Positions 1-7,577 of a DNA stretch of 34,448 nucleotides are shown piece by piece. The notes below the pieces were generated by a model. The model was not told where the DNA came from. It worked only from the letters and a program-made list of their open reading frames with translations, and did not search any database. Numbering within the stretch: the first letter of the stretch is position 1; every line of letters starts with the position of its first letter. The DNA is taken from IMG/VR virus record IMGVR_UViG_3300027746_000535, positions 1 to 34,448 of that record. The stretch is one strand, 5' to 3'. The DNA comes from a virus. The position numbers and the translations under genes were made by a program.

Positions 1-146
1 TCATCCAGCGGGGCAGGAATGCTCTTGTTCACCAGTTCCTAAAAACACCTTGCACCCACTTGCTGTTTATTGACGCAGACATTAAGTTTGATGCCAATGA
101 CATCCCCCCCATGATTCATGCTGACAAAGGCATCATCTGCGGCATC
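1..146. repeat. Terminal direct repeat, left copy
   Basis: These 146 bases are repeated at 34303..34448. The only difference is T at position 20 against C at 34322, a silent change (Asn codon AAT/AAC) in the gene that crosses the join. The glycosyltransferase frame continues unbroken from the right copy into base 147. This is what an assembler leaves when it closes a circular or circularly permuted genome. A true short terminal repeat of a linear phage genome would look the same. Confidence 0.95.
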
Positions 147-599
147 TACCCTAAGAAAGAGATTAACTGGCAAGGCGTAGAGAAGGCAGTCCACGAAGGT
201 ACAGATTGGAAAGAACTGCCAAAGCGTACCGGCTCCCTAGTGGTCAACCTTGTAGGCTACGAAGGTGCAGTGACTGTGCCTATAGACAAGCCTGTAGAAA
301 TATGGGCAGGCGGCACTGGATTTATGCTTATCAAGCGTGAAGTCTTTGATGACCTTAAAGACAAGGTATCTAGCTACAAGAACGATGTAACCATCCTTGC
401 CGGTGACTTAGGCCAAGAACCTATCATTGAATACTTTGCTTGCAGCATAGAGCCAGATACAGAGCGGCTGCTGTCAGAGGACTATCACTTCTGCCGGGTA
501 GCAAGGCTTAACGGGCATAAGATTTACGCAGCACCTTGGGTACGTTTAGGCCATTTTGGAACCTATCTATTTGAGGGTGGCTTACTGCCAGCGCCATAA
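1..599 (+). CDS. GT-A type glycosyltransferase, C-terminal part (cut by contig end)
   Basis: The frame is open from base 3 to the TAA at 597..599. It is the continuation of the gene that starts at 34128, and joining across the 146-base repeat gives a 257-residue protein. The DxD motif (DAD, residues 83-85 of the joined protein) follows the hydrophobic strand HLLFI, as in GT-A nucleotide-sugar transferases, where it binds the metal and UDP/GDP sugar. Downstream blocks GGTGFMLIKREVF and SEDYHFCRVAR resemble the acceptor-side and catalytic region of phage GT2-like enzymes. The acceptor (virion protein, host glycan or DNA) cannot be told. The stop overlaps the next start (TAATG), so the two genes are coupled. 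Confidence 0.8.
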   Translation, partial: IQRGRNALVHQFLKTPCTHLLFIDADIKFDANDIPPMIHADKGIICGIYPKKEINWQGVEKAVHEGTDWKELPKRTGSLVVNLVGYEGAVTVPIDKPVEIWAGGTGFMLIKREVFDDLKDKVSSYKNDVTILAGDLGQEPIIEYFACSIEPDTERLLSEDYHFCRVARLNGHKIYAAPWVRLGHFGTYLFEGGLLPAP

Positions 600-1156
600 T
601 GAAATTCAGTCAAGATTGGTTTACTAACACCATCCCTAACTTCCAGTACATCCAAAAGAAGCTGCCTTCTAATGAGGCATTCCTAGAAATAGGAAGTTTT
701 GAGGGTAGGTCAACGTGCTGGATGCTTCAGAATCTGCTTTCGTTTGATGGCACTCTTGTATGCGTGGATACCTTTGAAGGTGGAGAGGAACACGCAGCAC
801 TTGACCTGACAGACCTGAGAAAGACCTTTGATGCCAATGTAGCGGAAGTAAAGGGAACAGACCAAGCTGTTGAGGTAGTTGCCAAGACATCTTGGGAGGC
901 CTTGAGCGAGTTGGTGTACTTGGACTTTACGTTTGATTTCATTTATGTGGATGGCAACCACCAGACCCCAGAGGTGCTGCTGGATGCTTGTCTCGCGTTT
1001 AAGTTATTGGAGCCTGACGGCGTGATGCTGTTTGATGACTACGGCGGCGGTGCTGGCGTAGGCGCAGCGGTAGATGCCTTTCTCAAGGCATATAGTGGTC
1101 AGCTAAAGATAGTTGTTAAGAACTACCAGTTAGGTGTTCAGAAAGTCAGCGTTTAG
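599..1156 (+). CDS. Class I SAM-dependent methyltransferase
   Basis: 185 residues. The glycine-rich SAM-binding motif I is seen as EIGSFEGRST (residues 30-39), followed by the acidic strand-2 residue in LVCVDTFEG (Asp57). The strand-4 block FIYVDGNHQTPEVLLDA and strand-5 block GVMLFDDYGGG complete a Rossmann fold of the Methyltransf_24 kind. This family methylates sugars or small molecules, and here it follows a glycosyltransferase with a 1-base overlap, so modification of the same glycan is a reasonable inference. It is the last gene of the plus arm, and its 3' end overlaps the convergent gene at 1146..1289 by 11 bases. The substrate is unknown. Confidence 0.75.
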   Translation: MKFSQDWFTNTIPNFQYIQKKLPSNEAFLEIGSFEGRSTCWMLQNLLSFDGTLVCVDTFEGGEEHAALDLTDLRKTFDANVAEVKGTDQAVEVVAKTSWEALSELVYLDFTFDFIYVDGNHQTPEVLLDACLAFKLLEPDGVMLFDDYGGGAGVGAAVDAFLKAYSGQLKIVVKNYQLGVQKVSV

Positions 1157-1289
1157 CTGTCTTGGCTGCTTTGCGGAAAGATGCGGAAGTAGGGTAACCT
1201 TTCTGTCCGGGTCTTTTTGCAGGCAGGCCAGCTTTCCTGCGCTTGTTGATGTTGTAGTACAACCCACGTTTAGCTTTTGGTGTTTTCAT
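1146..1289 (-). CDS. 47-residue lysine/arginine-rich protein
   Basis: The product starts MKTPKAKRGLYYNINKRRKA and ends ASFRKAAKTAKR, with 16 Lys/Arg in 47 residues. The ATG overlaps the stop of the preceding gene (ATGA at 1286..1289), which supports translation. Small proteins of this type with a GLYxNIxxKRRK...GxPTxxxFRxxAKTAK pattern recur in freshwater phages near the end of the late region; that is from memory. The role is unknown; nucleic-acid binding is suggested only by charge. It is the last gene of the minus arm, and its end overlaps the opposing methyltransferase gene. Confidence 0.7.
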   Translation of the reverse strand: MKTPKAKRGLYYNINKRRKAGLPAKRPGQKGYPTSASFRKAAKTAKR

Positions 1290-1516
1290 CTGCAACCCCA
1301 TCTCTTTCTTGCTGCTTTGCCCCGCTCACCTGTCCAACTCTTAGACCGGGCGCAGAACGATTTATGACGGGGGCCAGACTTGGTAGGTGCTTTTAGGTTA
1401 CTACCAGTAGCCCTATTAGCCTTTGCCCTACCCTTGGCGGTCAGACCACCACCCTTCTTGACAGATAACTTCTCGCCTCTACCAACAGAAAGGTTGGGAA
1501 ACTTTTTCTTAGGCAT
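1286..1516 (-). CDS. 76-residue basic protein, phage small-protein family
   Basis: The chosen ATG (1514..1516) overlaps the end of the endolysin gene by 8 bases; a longer frame upstream would run into that gene. The product begins MPKKKFPNLSVGRGEKL and contains NRATGSNLKAP and KSFCARSKSWTGERGKAARK. The ATGSNLKAP...SFCARS pattern is familiar from short phage proteins next to lysis genes (DUF6321-like, from memory). It is strongly basic and Gly-rich, with no membrane segment. The function is unknown. ATGA overlap with the following 47-residue gene suggests the two are made together. Confidence 0.7.
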   Translation of the reverse strand: MPKKKFPNLSVGRGEKLSVKKGGGLTAKGRAKANRATGSNLKAPTKSGPRHKSFCARSKSWTGERGKAARKRWGCR

Positions 1517-1937
1517 ACAAACGTGTACCTTTCTTATCAATTATAAGCACCTGACCTCTAGGCTTTGCATTTTCTTCATTGGGAATAGAGATGTGCGTCC
1601 AGCGGTCAAACTCACGGATTAGCTGGTCAAAAGGTAGACCGGCAGCAATGATTGCCTTCACCACTTCATCAGGGGTCATGCCGGGTACACGGATGTCCGC
1701 AGCGCAACCAAGCCTGTGCTGGCTGGTGTCCTTGCTTCCTACTGCGTCATTTACTTCTTTGCACCGAAATGCGCTGTTGACCATGATTGGTACGCCACCC
1801 AAAACGCTTTTAACTTGTTCCAGAAGGTTTGCCAGACGGAGAAGATTTTCTGTTTCATCATAGTCAGGTTCATTGTCAAACTCTCGGTGGTCTGTGATGG
1901 TCAGTTCTTCAAGGGTGAAATTCTTGGTCAGGTTCAT
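1509..1937 (-). CDS. Endolysin: M15 family D,D-peptidase
   Basis: 142 residues. Zinc-ligand pattern of Peptidase_M15_3: SxH at His74 in SQHRLGCAADIRV, with Asp81 as second ligand, and His115 in WTHISI. The segment VNSAFRCKEVNDAVGS (about 53-68) is the usual substrate-side motif. These enzymes cut peptide cross-links of peptidoglycan, and in a phage the job is host lysis. No signal peptide is visible, so export would depend on the holins encoded just upstream (ATGA overlap with the 74-residue membrane protein). The length is that of a bare catalytic domain without a wall-binding domain, usual for Gram-negative hosts. Confidence 0.88.
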   Translation of the reverse strand: MNLTKNFTLEELTITDHREFDNEPDYDETENLLRLANLLEQVKSVLGGVPIMVNSAFRCKEVNDAVGSKDTSQHRLGCAADIRVPGMTPDEVVKAIIAAGLPFDQLIREFDRWTHISIPNEENAKPRGQVLIIDKKGTRLYA

Positions 1938-2158
1938 TTAAGACTCTCTTCACCGTGGGACAGCTTCACCCCAGCCAGCAAGCCGATAAACCCACCCACA
2001 ATGGTTTGAAATGCGGGGGAAATAAGTTTGAATATTTCGGCATTGTCCACAAGGGGGTCAAACAAACCCGCCATCAGCACAGCCACCATACCGATGATGA
2101 CTACGCACAAAGTGAAGCTGACCATCAGGGTAACAAGAAAGGTAAGTTTTGCTTTCAT
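1934..2158 (-). CDS. Small two-helix membrane protein, holin-like
   Basis: 74 residues with two predicted membrane segments: LTFLVTLMVSFTLCVVIIGMV (about 5-25) and IVGGFIGLLAGVKL (about 53-66). It has a short charged tail. It lies between the 3TM holin and the endolysin, overlapping both by 4 bases (ATGA), so it is part of the lysis cassette. Size and topology fit a class II holin or an antiholin partner, but the sequence alone does not say which. Confidence 0.7.
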   Translation of the reverse strand: MKAKLTFLVTLMVSFTLCVVIIGMVAVLMAGLFDPLVDNAEIFKLISPAFQTIVGGFIGLLAGVKLSHGEESLK

Positions 2159-2559
2159 TTTGCCGCCTTATCTGCCAGCTTCTCCGCAGTACGCAAACCA
2201 CCCAAGCCAAGCATACCTAAGAGCAGAGGCATCATCGTGCCGGTATCCATCTGCGGAAACTTGACGGGGTGGCCTGCCAACGTAGAACCCCACTCAGCCA
2301 ACGGGCCAATCACAAATTGAACTGCAAAGCCTGCGCCGCACACCCATCCGATAGCTGGCCTCCAGCCGCTCACAAACAAAGAAGAACTTGCTGCCTCAAC
2401 CTTATTGATGTCCATCTGACCCGTAATCTGGGCTAACTCGCCGTTCTGTTGGAGTTTCATTAACTCCAGCTTGGCAGCGGCCTGCTGTGCAGGGTCAGGC
2501 AGAATTCGGTCTAAGACTTTGCTGCCAACTTCAAAAATAGCGGATACAGGGTCAAGCAT
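2155..2559 (-). CDS. Holin of the 3TM / GTA-holin family
   Basis: 134 residues. The N-terminus is amphipathic and Gln/Ala-rich (PDPAQQAAAKLELMKLQQ), then comes the family-typical block SGWRPAIGWVCGAGFAVQFV (64-83) and a second hydrophobic stretch MMPLLLGMLGLGGLRTAEK (109-127). This arrangement (helix, SxWRPxxGW, GLGGLRTxEK) is the hallmark of the GTA_holin_3TM family that forms lysis pores. The ATG at 2559 is preceded by AAGG. It is translationally coupled to the next membrane protein. Confidence 0.85.
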   Translation of the reverse strand: MLDPVSAIFEVGSKVLDRILPDPAQQAAAKLELMKLQQNGELAQITGQMDINKVEAASSSLFVSGWRPAIGWVCGAGFAVQFVIGPLAEWGSTLAGHPVKFPQMDTGTMMPLLLGMLGLGGLRTAEKLADKAAK

Positions 2560-2569
2560 AGGTTACACC

Positions 2570-2920
2570 TTAGACACCCTCACCGGGGGTAAAGTAGCAT
2601 TCAGAAGCTGCTGCACCAATAAACGCAATGTACAAAGGGCTAGAGCCAAACTGAGTAGGCACAGTAAAGACCCTAATGCTTGCTGGAACAGAAACAAGTG
2701 CGTACTGCGGAGAACCGTTAGCTGGCGCTGCAATAGTAGCGCTAGAGTTGGAACTCACATAAAAATACACCGGCTGTCCAGTAGTTCCAGCAGGCTGGTG
2801 GTTAGCCACCATTAGCTGATTGCAAGGGCTATCAGCGGTAATGCTGATAATCTGGGAAGCCGTAGTAGCGTTAGCCCTATACGTCTTTCCCTGTGCTTGG
2901 AAAGCAATATTGTTAGCCAT
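2570..2920 (-). CDS. Small beta-rich virion protein (paralogue of 11119..11451)
   Basis: 116 residues, rich in Ala, Ser, Thr and Val. The segment FTVPTQFGSSPLYIAFIGAAASECYFTPGEGV at the C-terminus matches in layout the end of the protein at 11119..11451 (FQPNAYFTGLTSTSTAVVYVTPGDGS). Both have a Q-rich strand YFYV or YRVL in the middle, so they look like diverged copies of one small beta-sandwich. Such proteins in phages serve as capsid decoration or tail-tip parts; that is inference. The start overlaps the stop of the upstream gene (TAATG). Confidence 0.6.
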   Translation of the reverse strand: MANNIAFQAQGKTYRANATTASQIISITADSPCNQLMVANHQPAGTTGQPVYFYVSSNSSATIAAPANGSPQYALVSVPASIRVFTVPTQFGSSPLYIAFIGAAASECYFTPGEGV

Positions 2921-3129
2921 TAGTACACCTTGCAGCCACCGCCTTCAGTGGGGCTTTTCTTAGTGTCATAGGTGGGTGTGCCTGAGAAATCAAACACAGA
3001 GCGAAAACCTCCTTTGGGAAGTTGACCCGGCTGCCAACGCTCCATATCCTTGCTGCCATCACGGGGCAACTGAGGACGGGTTGATTTAGCTATCTGCTGA
3101 TTTATGTCGTGAGGACGTTGTACTGACAT
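2920..3129 (-). CDS. Hypothetical 69-residue protein
   Basis: The ATG is preceded by AGGAG at a good distance. The product is polar and Pro/Gly-rich (PQLPRDGSKDMERWQPGQLPKGGFRSVFDFSGTP), probably mostly extended or disordered, ending in GGGCKVY. No family recognised. Its 5' end overlaps the 3' end of the small membrane protein by 44 bases, unusual here, where most overlaps are 4 bases. It sits between the internal virion protein genes and the lysis cassette. Confidence 0.55.
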   Translation of the reverse strand: MSVQRPHDINQQIAKSTRPQLPRDGSKDMERWQPGQLPKGGFRSVFDFSGTPTYDTKKSPTEGGGCKVY

Positions 3130-3319
3130 TACTCTTCTCCTTTGAGGTTACTACAAGATACGCGAAAACTACATAAATTGCTAGTGCTGAGACACGCTCC
3201 CATCCCAGACCCCACATTGTCCAGCATCCGAGGCCAAACGAAGTTAAGAGTGCGAGTATAGTTATTAGACGGTCTGATATGACACCTAACGCTATGCGGA
3301 CTACTGCGGTTGCATCCAT
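3086..3319 (-). CDS. Small membrane protein
   Basis: 77 residues. Hydrophobic segments lie at about 17-38 (RLITILALLTSFGLGCWTMWGL) and 43-58 (VSALAIYVVFAYLVVTS), followed by a polar Ser/Lys-rich tail. The start is supported by AGAGGG about 8 bases upstream. A competing 81-residue frame at 3129..3374 has no such signal and no membrane pattern. It could be a second holin, an antiholin or a spanin-like accessory, lying just upstream of the lysis genes. No specific family recognised. Confidence 0.55.
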   Translation of the reverse strand: MDATAVVRIALGVISDRLITILALLTSFGLGCWTMWGLGWERVSALAIYVVFAYLVVTSKEKSNVSTTSSRHKSADS

Positions 3320-3357
3320 GATAAATACCCTCTTTCTGTTGAGAAGTAATCATGTTA

Positions 3358-3564
3358 TCACTTCTCTTCATCATCGTCTAACCCAAACCCGCTACCCCAC
3401 TCGGAATCTGAGTCTTTCAACTTCAATTGTTCCAGCTTTAAAGCACGGTCAATCACCCGCATTTTGTCTGTAATAGAGGCGGTAGGGTCATTGGTAACGG
3501 AGTCCATCAGGTTATTGATGGCCTTCTCCAACTCAGGATTGATGCCTTTTTGCTTCTTGCTCAT
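3358..3564 (-). CDS. Hypothetical 68-residue protein with acidic tail
   Basis: Starts MSKKQKGINPELEKAINNLM and ends WGSGFGLDDDEEK. A helical middle (ASITDKMRVIDRALKLEQLKLKDSD) is followed by an acidic C-terminus. ATG at 3562..3564 lies 2 bases beyond the upstream stop; a TTG at 3570 that overlaps that stop (TTGA) is the other possible start and adds two residues. Short proteins with the same order (helix, DKxxVIDRALKLxxLK, DxEWGxGF) are common beside internal virion genes in related phages, from memory. The role is unknown; it may be a small chaperone or DNA-packaging accessory. Confidence 0.6.
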   Translation of the reverse strand: MSKKQKGINPELEKAINNLMDSVTNDPTASITDKMRVIDRALKLEQLKLKDSDSEWGSGFGLDDDEEK

Positions 3565-3566
3565 GG

Positions 3567-4940
3567 TCAATTTTGTCGTTTTGCTGGCAAAAGAGTATTT
3601 GCTTGCAAGTATTGTTGGGCAGGGGCAAGGGTCTGGGCAGTAGCGGCAAGGCCAGCCCCTCTCATTGGAACGCTGCGCTGCATAATTGTTCCTAATCCTT
3701 TTGACAACGGGTTTTCTGTTGCAGATGCTAAAGCAGCACTTAAACCACCTGTAGGCTTGATGACTTGGGATTTTAAGATGTCGCCAAGTTCTCCCAAGTC
3801 TTTATACAACGGGTTAGCAGCCGCTCTACCACCTGTTCTGCGCGTAATCTCATCAAGCAACTTTTCTGGGTTAACTTGACCAGAAGCAGTGATGCCTGTC
3901 TTGCCTTCCAACTGAATCAAGTCACTGATAGCAGACCAAGAGTTGTATTTCTTTCTCCATGCGTCATACTGCTTTGCTTCAGCGCCTGTAAGATTTTTAG
4001 AGGCAAGTTCTTCTAGGGCATCTTTTAAGTCATGCAAAACTTTTGCCTGTGGGCCTTTTGCACCAGACAACGCTGAATTAACTTGAGTGATTGCTCCTCG
4101 CAAGTCTTCAGCTTTGAACTGAGGACTTAAAAGTTCACCACCAGCACGTTGACCACCAATGTTTTTTTCAATAATTGTCCTAGCAGTGTTTCCTTGTTGA
4201 CCAAAAATGCCTTCAGCTTCATTGACAATATCTTGTATTTTTTGTGGAAAACCCGGCTTTGATGTAAATATTTTGCCAGCAAACAAACGTCCTACTTCAT
4301 TGCCAAGTTCAGCTTGCGTCTGTTCTACCCATGCCGCATTAACATTAGCTGTTCGTTTTCCAGCCCGTGCAGTAGCCTCTTCAGTAAATTTATCAAGGTT
4401 TCTAATGGCGCTTTGTGGAGTGCCACCAGAGCCGTATTTCATGCCTTGCGTAGCTTTTGCACCATAGTCAATTTCATAACCCAAGTTTTTTGCTTTTTTA
4501 GATAAAGCAGCAAGAGGCTTTTGAATGTACCCAAGAGTCCTGCCTAAAACATCCGCAGTTCCTTGACCAACACCACCACCAACAATTTCTGCAAGTGGTT
4601 GATATTCCTCAGGAACTCCAATTTCTTCAGCCGCTTGACCTAATGTTGTTGCTCCTACAAAACCAAGAGCAGAAGGAATGCCACCAGTAAAAGGAGCAGA
4701 GGCTAAAGCATAAGGAAGGTTACGCGCTGCCCTACGGGTAAGTCTTTCTGGAAAAGTTTTAGGTTTTGGTAAATCAAAACTTTCTGCAATTTTTTCACCA
4801 GTAAAAGGAATTGACTCTGCAAATCCTCTTGCAGCAGCACCCACACCACCTTTTAACCCACTAGGCGCTTTTAGTGGTGCTAGTAGTTCTACTCCGTCAG
4901 CAGACCTTGGGGGAGGCAATAACTCTATTTCATCAGCCAT
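3567..4940 (-). CDS. Internal virion (ejection) protein candidate, 457 residues
   Basis: Predicted mostly helical. The N-terminal third is Ala/Gly/Pro-rich with weakly hydrophobic stretches (LPYALASAPFTGGIPSALGFVGATTLGQAAEEI). The middle carries charged helices (NLDKFTEEATARAGKRTANVNAAWVEQ; LSGAKGPQAKVLHDLKDALEELASK). It is one of four large helical proteins encoded in a row between the tail fibre and lysis genes, the place of internal core or ejection proteins in podoviruses. No enzymatic motif is visible. The function rests on position and composition only. Confidence 0.55.
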   Translation of the reverse strand: MADEIELLPPPRSADGVELLAPLKAPSGLKGGVGAAARGFAESIPFTGEKIAESFDLPKPKTFPERLTRRAARNLPYALASAPFTGGIPSALGFVGATTLGQAAEEIGVPEEYQPLAEIVGGGVGQGTADVLGRTLGYIQKPLAALSKKAKNLGYEIDYGAKATQGMKYGSGGTPQSAIRNLDKFTEEATARAGKRTANVNAAWVEQTQAELGNEVGRLFAGKIFTSKPGFPQKIQDIVNEAEGIFGQQGNTARTIIEKNIGGQRAGGELLSPQFKAEDLRGAITQVNSALSGAKGPQAKVLHDLKDALEELASKNLTGAEAKQYDAWRKKYNSWSAISDLIQLEGKTGITASGQVNPEKLLDEITRRTGGRAAANPLYKDLGELGDILKSQVIKPTGGLSAALASATENPLSKGLGTIMQRSVPMRGAGLAATAQTLAPAQQYLQANTLLPAKRQN

Positions 4941-4942
4941 AG

Positions 4943-6544
4943 TTACTCCTGTACTTCTTTAACTATACCGCCATAAACACGATATGTTTTGCCGCCAGCC
5001 CTTGCGCCTGTTCCATCAGGTTTACCTTTTAAAGCCGTTTCAATGTTTTCTGGTACACCAGACTTAGGCGCTCTCTCTTTGATGTAATCCGTTGTTGACT
5101 TTGCTTCCATCAAAGGAAACAACTCTGGGTTGTTATGACGCTCTACATTTAACTTGTAAACACGCAAGTTTCTGTTGTTCTCTTCTGCACGTTCTTTGAT
5201 GATGTTTATCAAAGTGTCTTGGCGAGATGCTTGGTCATATAAGTTTTGGAACTGTCTATCCAAATAAACAGAGCCTCTTTGACCAGAACCACGAACATCA
5301 GCTAACGCTAAACCAAACAATTTCTTTTGCAAGATTTTTGCTGATTCTGCATCATCTTTGTTAACACTTCCAGATTGAACAGCCCTATCAATTGCAGCAT
5401 CAACTGCTTGTGATTTTTCCACCGCAGCAGCACCTTCATCTTCATTCTTGATGCTTTTGATAGCATCCATCTTGATAAAGTTTTTGATAGCAGCCATAGC
5501 ACCAACTGCTTTAGGATTCTTTGCTATGAAGTCAGCAACTTGTTCTGACTCTTCTACCGCACGATAAGAGCCTTGAACAATTTTCTTGTCTTCAGTAGAA
5601 GCGCCAACAAGTTTGTCAGCAGAACCTTCTGCGTAGTTTTCTGCAATGTTTCTTAGAGCAGGGCCAATAGCTTGCAATGCTTTCTCATCTCTACGTCCTT
5701 GAGCCGCAGTTAAAATAGCTAAACGCATTCTTTCTCTTGCAGCCATATCTTCACGATGACGCTGTGCATCTGCTATAACTTTGTCTGCCGCCAATTTACG
5801 GGTTGCTGCTTTATCTTGCTCATTTAACACAAGTTTGAGCGCAGCTTCACGGCCTTGCACAGTGTCGTTTAAAGTTTCTAGTGCGCGGATAATCTCACCC
5901 CTGTCCACCATAGCTTTGATAATTGGACTTCCAGCTTCTACCGCCGCCATTTTTGCGTTTGCTAGACCAGCCTCTTTGTCAACAGCAGCCAGCTTTACCG
6001 CATCTTCCATTTTCTTGCGAAACTCTTCATGCTTCTTAATCATAGACTTAAAGTTCTTGTCAAACTCCGTAGCCTGTTTTTTGTATAAATCAGCACGGCC
6101 TTTTTGGTGACCTTCCAACATTCCGTTCATGGCGCTCAAGGCTTGCATAGCATTTAGCTTGCCGCCACCACCAAGCAACATACCCATCACGCTAACCATA
6201 GAAAACAGTCCTGCAATGTCTTTTGCAGATTCTTTGTCTGGCACAAAAGCAGGAAGCGGCTCTGCTATTAATTGGCTCTGGTATGTGTCTTCTGCGCCTC
6301 TTATGTCTTCAGCTTGCTTCTTTGTAGCTGCTACTTCACCTTTGGCAGAAACCAACTCTTTTTGTTGTTTGGCCTGTTCTACTGCTAAATCAGCGCCAGA
6401 CAACTTTTCTTGCAATACACGTTTCTTAGGCGTAAAGGGTTCTCTAACACCCAATACGTCTTGCATAGTGAGTTCTCCTGCCTTGGGAACTTTAGGCAGA
6501 GGTGTGTATTCACCAGTGTCAAGAGTTGAGAATGTATCAGCCAT
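4943..6544 (-). CDS. Internal virion protein candidate, coiled-coil rich, 533 residues
   Basis: Long charged helices dominate. Residues about 40-85 (LSGADLAVEQAKQQKELVSAKGEVAATKKQ) and 140-310 (KKHEEFRKKMEDAVKLAAVDKEAG and ARERMRLAILTAAQGRRDEKALQ) are coiled-coil-like. A short hydrophobic Gly-rich patch (IAGLFSMVSVMGMLLGGGGKLNAMQAL, about 109-135) interrupts them. The C-terminus ends in a beta-like GGKTYRVYGGIVKEVQE. Spacing to both neighbours is 2 bases. Size, composition and place fit an internal core protein ejected with the DNA. No lytic domain is recognised. Confidence 0.55.
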   Translation of the reverse strand: MADTFSTLDTGEYTPLPKVPKAGELTMQDVLGVREPFTPKKRVLQEKLSGADLAVEQAKQQKELVSAKGEVAATKKQAEDIRGAEDTYQSQLIAEPLPAFVPDKESAKDIAGLFSMVSVMGMLLGGGGKLNAMQALSAMNGMLEGHQKGRADLYKKQATEFDKNFKSMIKKHEEFRKKMEDAVKLAAVDKEAGLANAKMAAVEAGSPIIKAMVDRGEIIRALETLNDTVQGREAALKLVLNEQDKAATRKLAADKVIADAQRHREDMAARERMRLAILTAAQGRRDEKALQAIGPALRNIAENYAEGSADKLVGASTEDKKIVQGSYRAVEESEQVADFIAKNPKAVGAMAAIKNFIKMDAIKSIKNEDEGAAAVEKSQAVDAAIDRAVQSGSVNKDDAESAKILQKKLFGLALADVRGSGQRGSVYLDRQFQNLYDQASRQDTLINIIKERAEENNRNLRVYKLNVERHNNPELFPLMEAKSTTDYIKERAPKSGVPENIETALKGKPDGTGARAGGKTYRVYGGIVKEVQE

Positions 6545-6546
6545 GA

Positions 6547-7575
6547 TTACGCTCCCGTAGTAACTTTGTCTGGAACACCAGCCATTATCCTAGCCATGTT
6601 TCCAAAGTAGTCTGTTGTCAACTTGCTCACATACTGGTCAGCTTGCAGTCCTGTTTTGATAGCACCAGTGATGATGTTATCCGCAATACCAGACAGCTTC
6701 AGACCGTAGTCATACTGACCTTGCAACAACTGTTGTCGGAAGGCTTCTACCTGTGCCATAGACTGTTGTGCGCCTACACCGCCACGGCGCTCTGCACCCT
6801 GCGCTGCCTGTGCTTGCACTGCTTGCAATTGCTGTTGTCCAACAGGCGTAAGTTCTCCACGCTGTGCTTTGCCAATCATTTCTTGTGCTTGCTGCTTGTA
6901 AGGTGCAGCCAGAGCAGACAGTTCTTGTTTACCAGCTTGCCCAGCTTCTTGTGCTTTGTTGGCCTGATAAGCGCCCACTAATCCCTGTATTCCAGAGATA
7001 CCTAATTTTTTCAAAGTCTCTTCACTAAAACCTGTTTTCTCTGACAATTGACCTAACAAACTTTTATCTGTTTTTGTAGTTACTGGAGAAGTAGGTATTT
7101 CACCAAACGCACCGTACTGAGTTGGCGTTGCAGCGTCACCTCCGTATAGGGCAGGCTGGGTGGCAAACGTAGGCATAGATACATCAGGCGTAGATACATT
7201 AGACGTAGCAACGTCTGGGCCAGCCGGTCTTATAGTGTCTACGCCGGAAGACATAACAGAAGCATTAAATTGTGTTGGATTTAATGGTGTTAAATCAGGG
7301 GCAGCAACTTCTGACTCAGGTGTAAACCGAGCGGGAGGATTGATGTAGTCCTCTTCCGTGTATTGATAAGCATCACCTATACCTGATTCATCAAAAGATG
7401 GAATACCAGTGTCTTCATGTGGTTGACCAGAGCCTCCACGTTCTTTCAGCAAATCTGCTTCCTCTTGGTTGATGTACGCCAACATGTGACCGGGCGGGGC
7501 TTTTTTCTGTAGAAGCCTCGCTATCTTGCGTATATCGCCGCCAACACTGGTAATTTGTCTTACTGCTGATGCCAT
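6547..7575 (-). CDS. Internal virion protein candidate, 342 residues
   Basis: The N-terminal segment (IARLLQKKAPPGHMLAYINQEEADLLKERGGSG, about 18-50) is of a type I remember in short-tailed freshwater phages. A disordered Pro/Thr-rich linker follows (about 70-160). Residues 200-300 form a Gln/Ala-rich helical part (LQAVQAQAAQGAERRGG; EAFRQQLLQGQYDYGLKLSGIADNIITGAIKTG). Neighbours on both sides are other large helical proteins, 2 bases apart. The product is probably part of the ejected core or the tail hub. No catalytic motif seen. Confidence 0.55.
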   Translation of the reverse strand: MASAVRQITSVGGDIRKIARLLQKKAPPGHMLAYINQEEADLLKERGGSGQPHEDTGIPSFDESGIGDAYQYTEEDYINPPARFTPESEVAAPDLTPLNPTQFNASVMSSGVDTIRPAGPDVATSNVSTPDVSMPTFATQPALYGGDAATPTQYGAFGEIPTSPVTTKTDKSLLGQLSEKTGFSEETLKKLGISGIQGLVGAYQANKAQEAGQAGKQELSALAAPYKQQAQEMIGKAQRGELTPVGQQQLQAVQAQAAQGAERRGGVGAQQSMAQVEAFRQQLLQGQYDYGLKLSGIADNIITGAIKTGLQADQYVSKLTTDYFGNMARIMAGVPDKVTTGA

Positions 7576-7577
7576 GA

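Noticed and set aside
3129-3374. Minus frame of 81 codons overlapping the small membrane protein
   Set aside because: The membrane protein frame in the same place has a ribosome site and clear hydrophobic segments; this one has neither.
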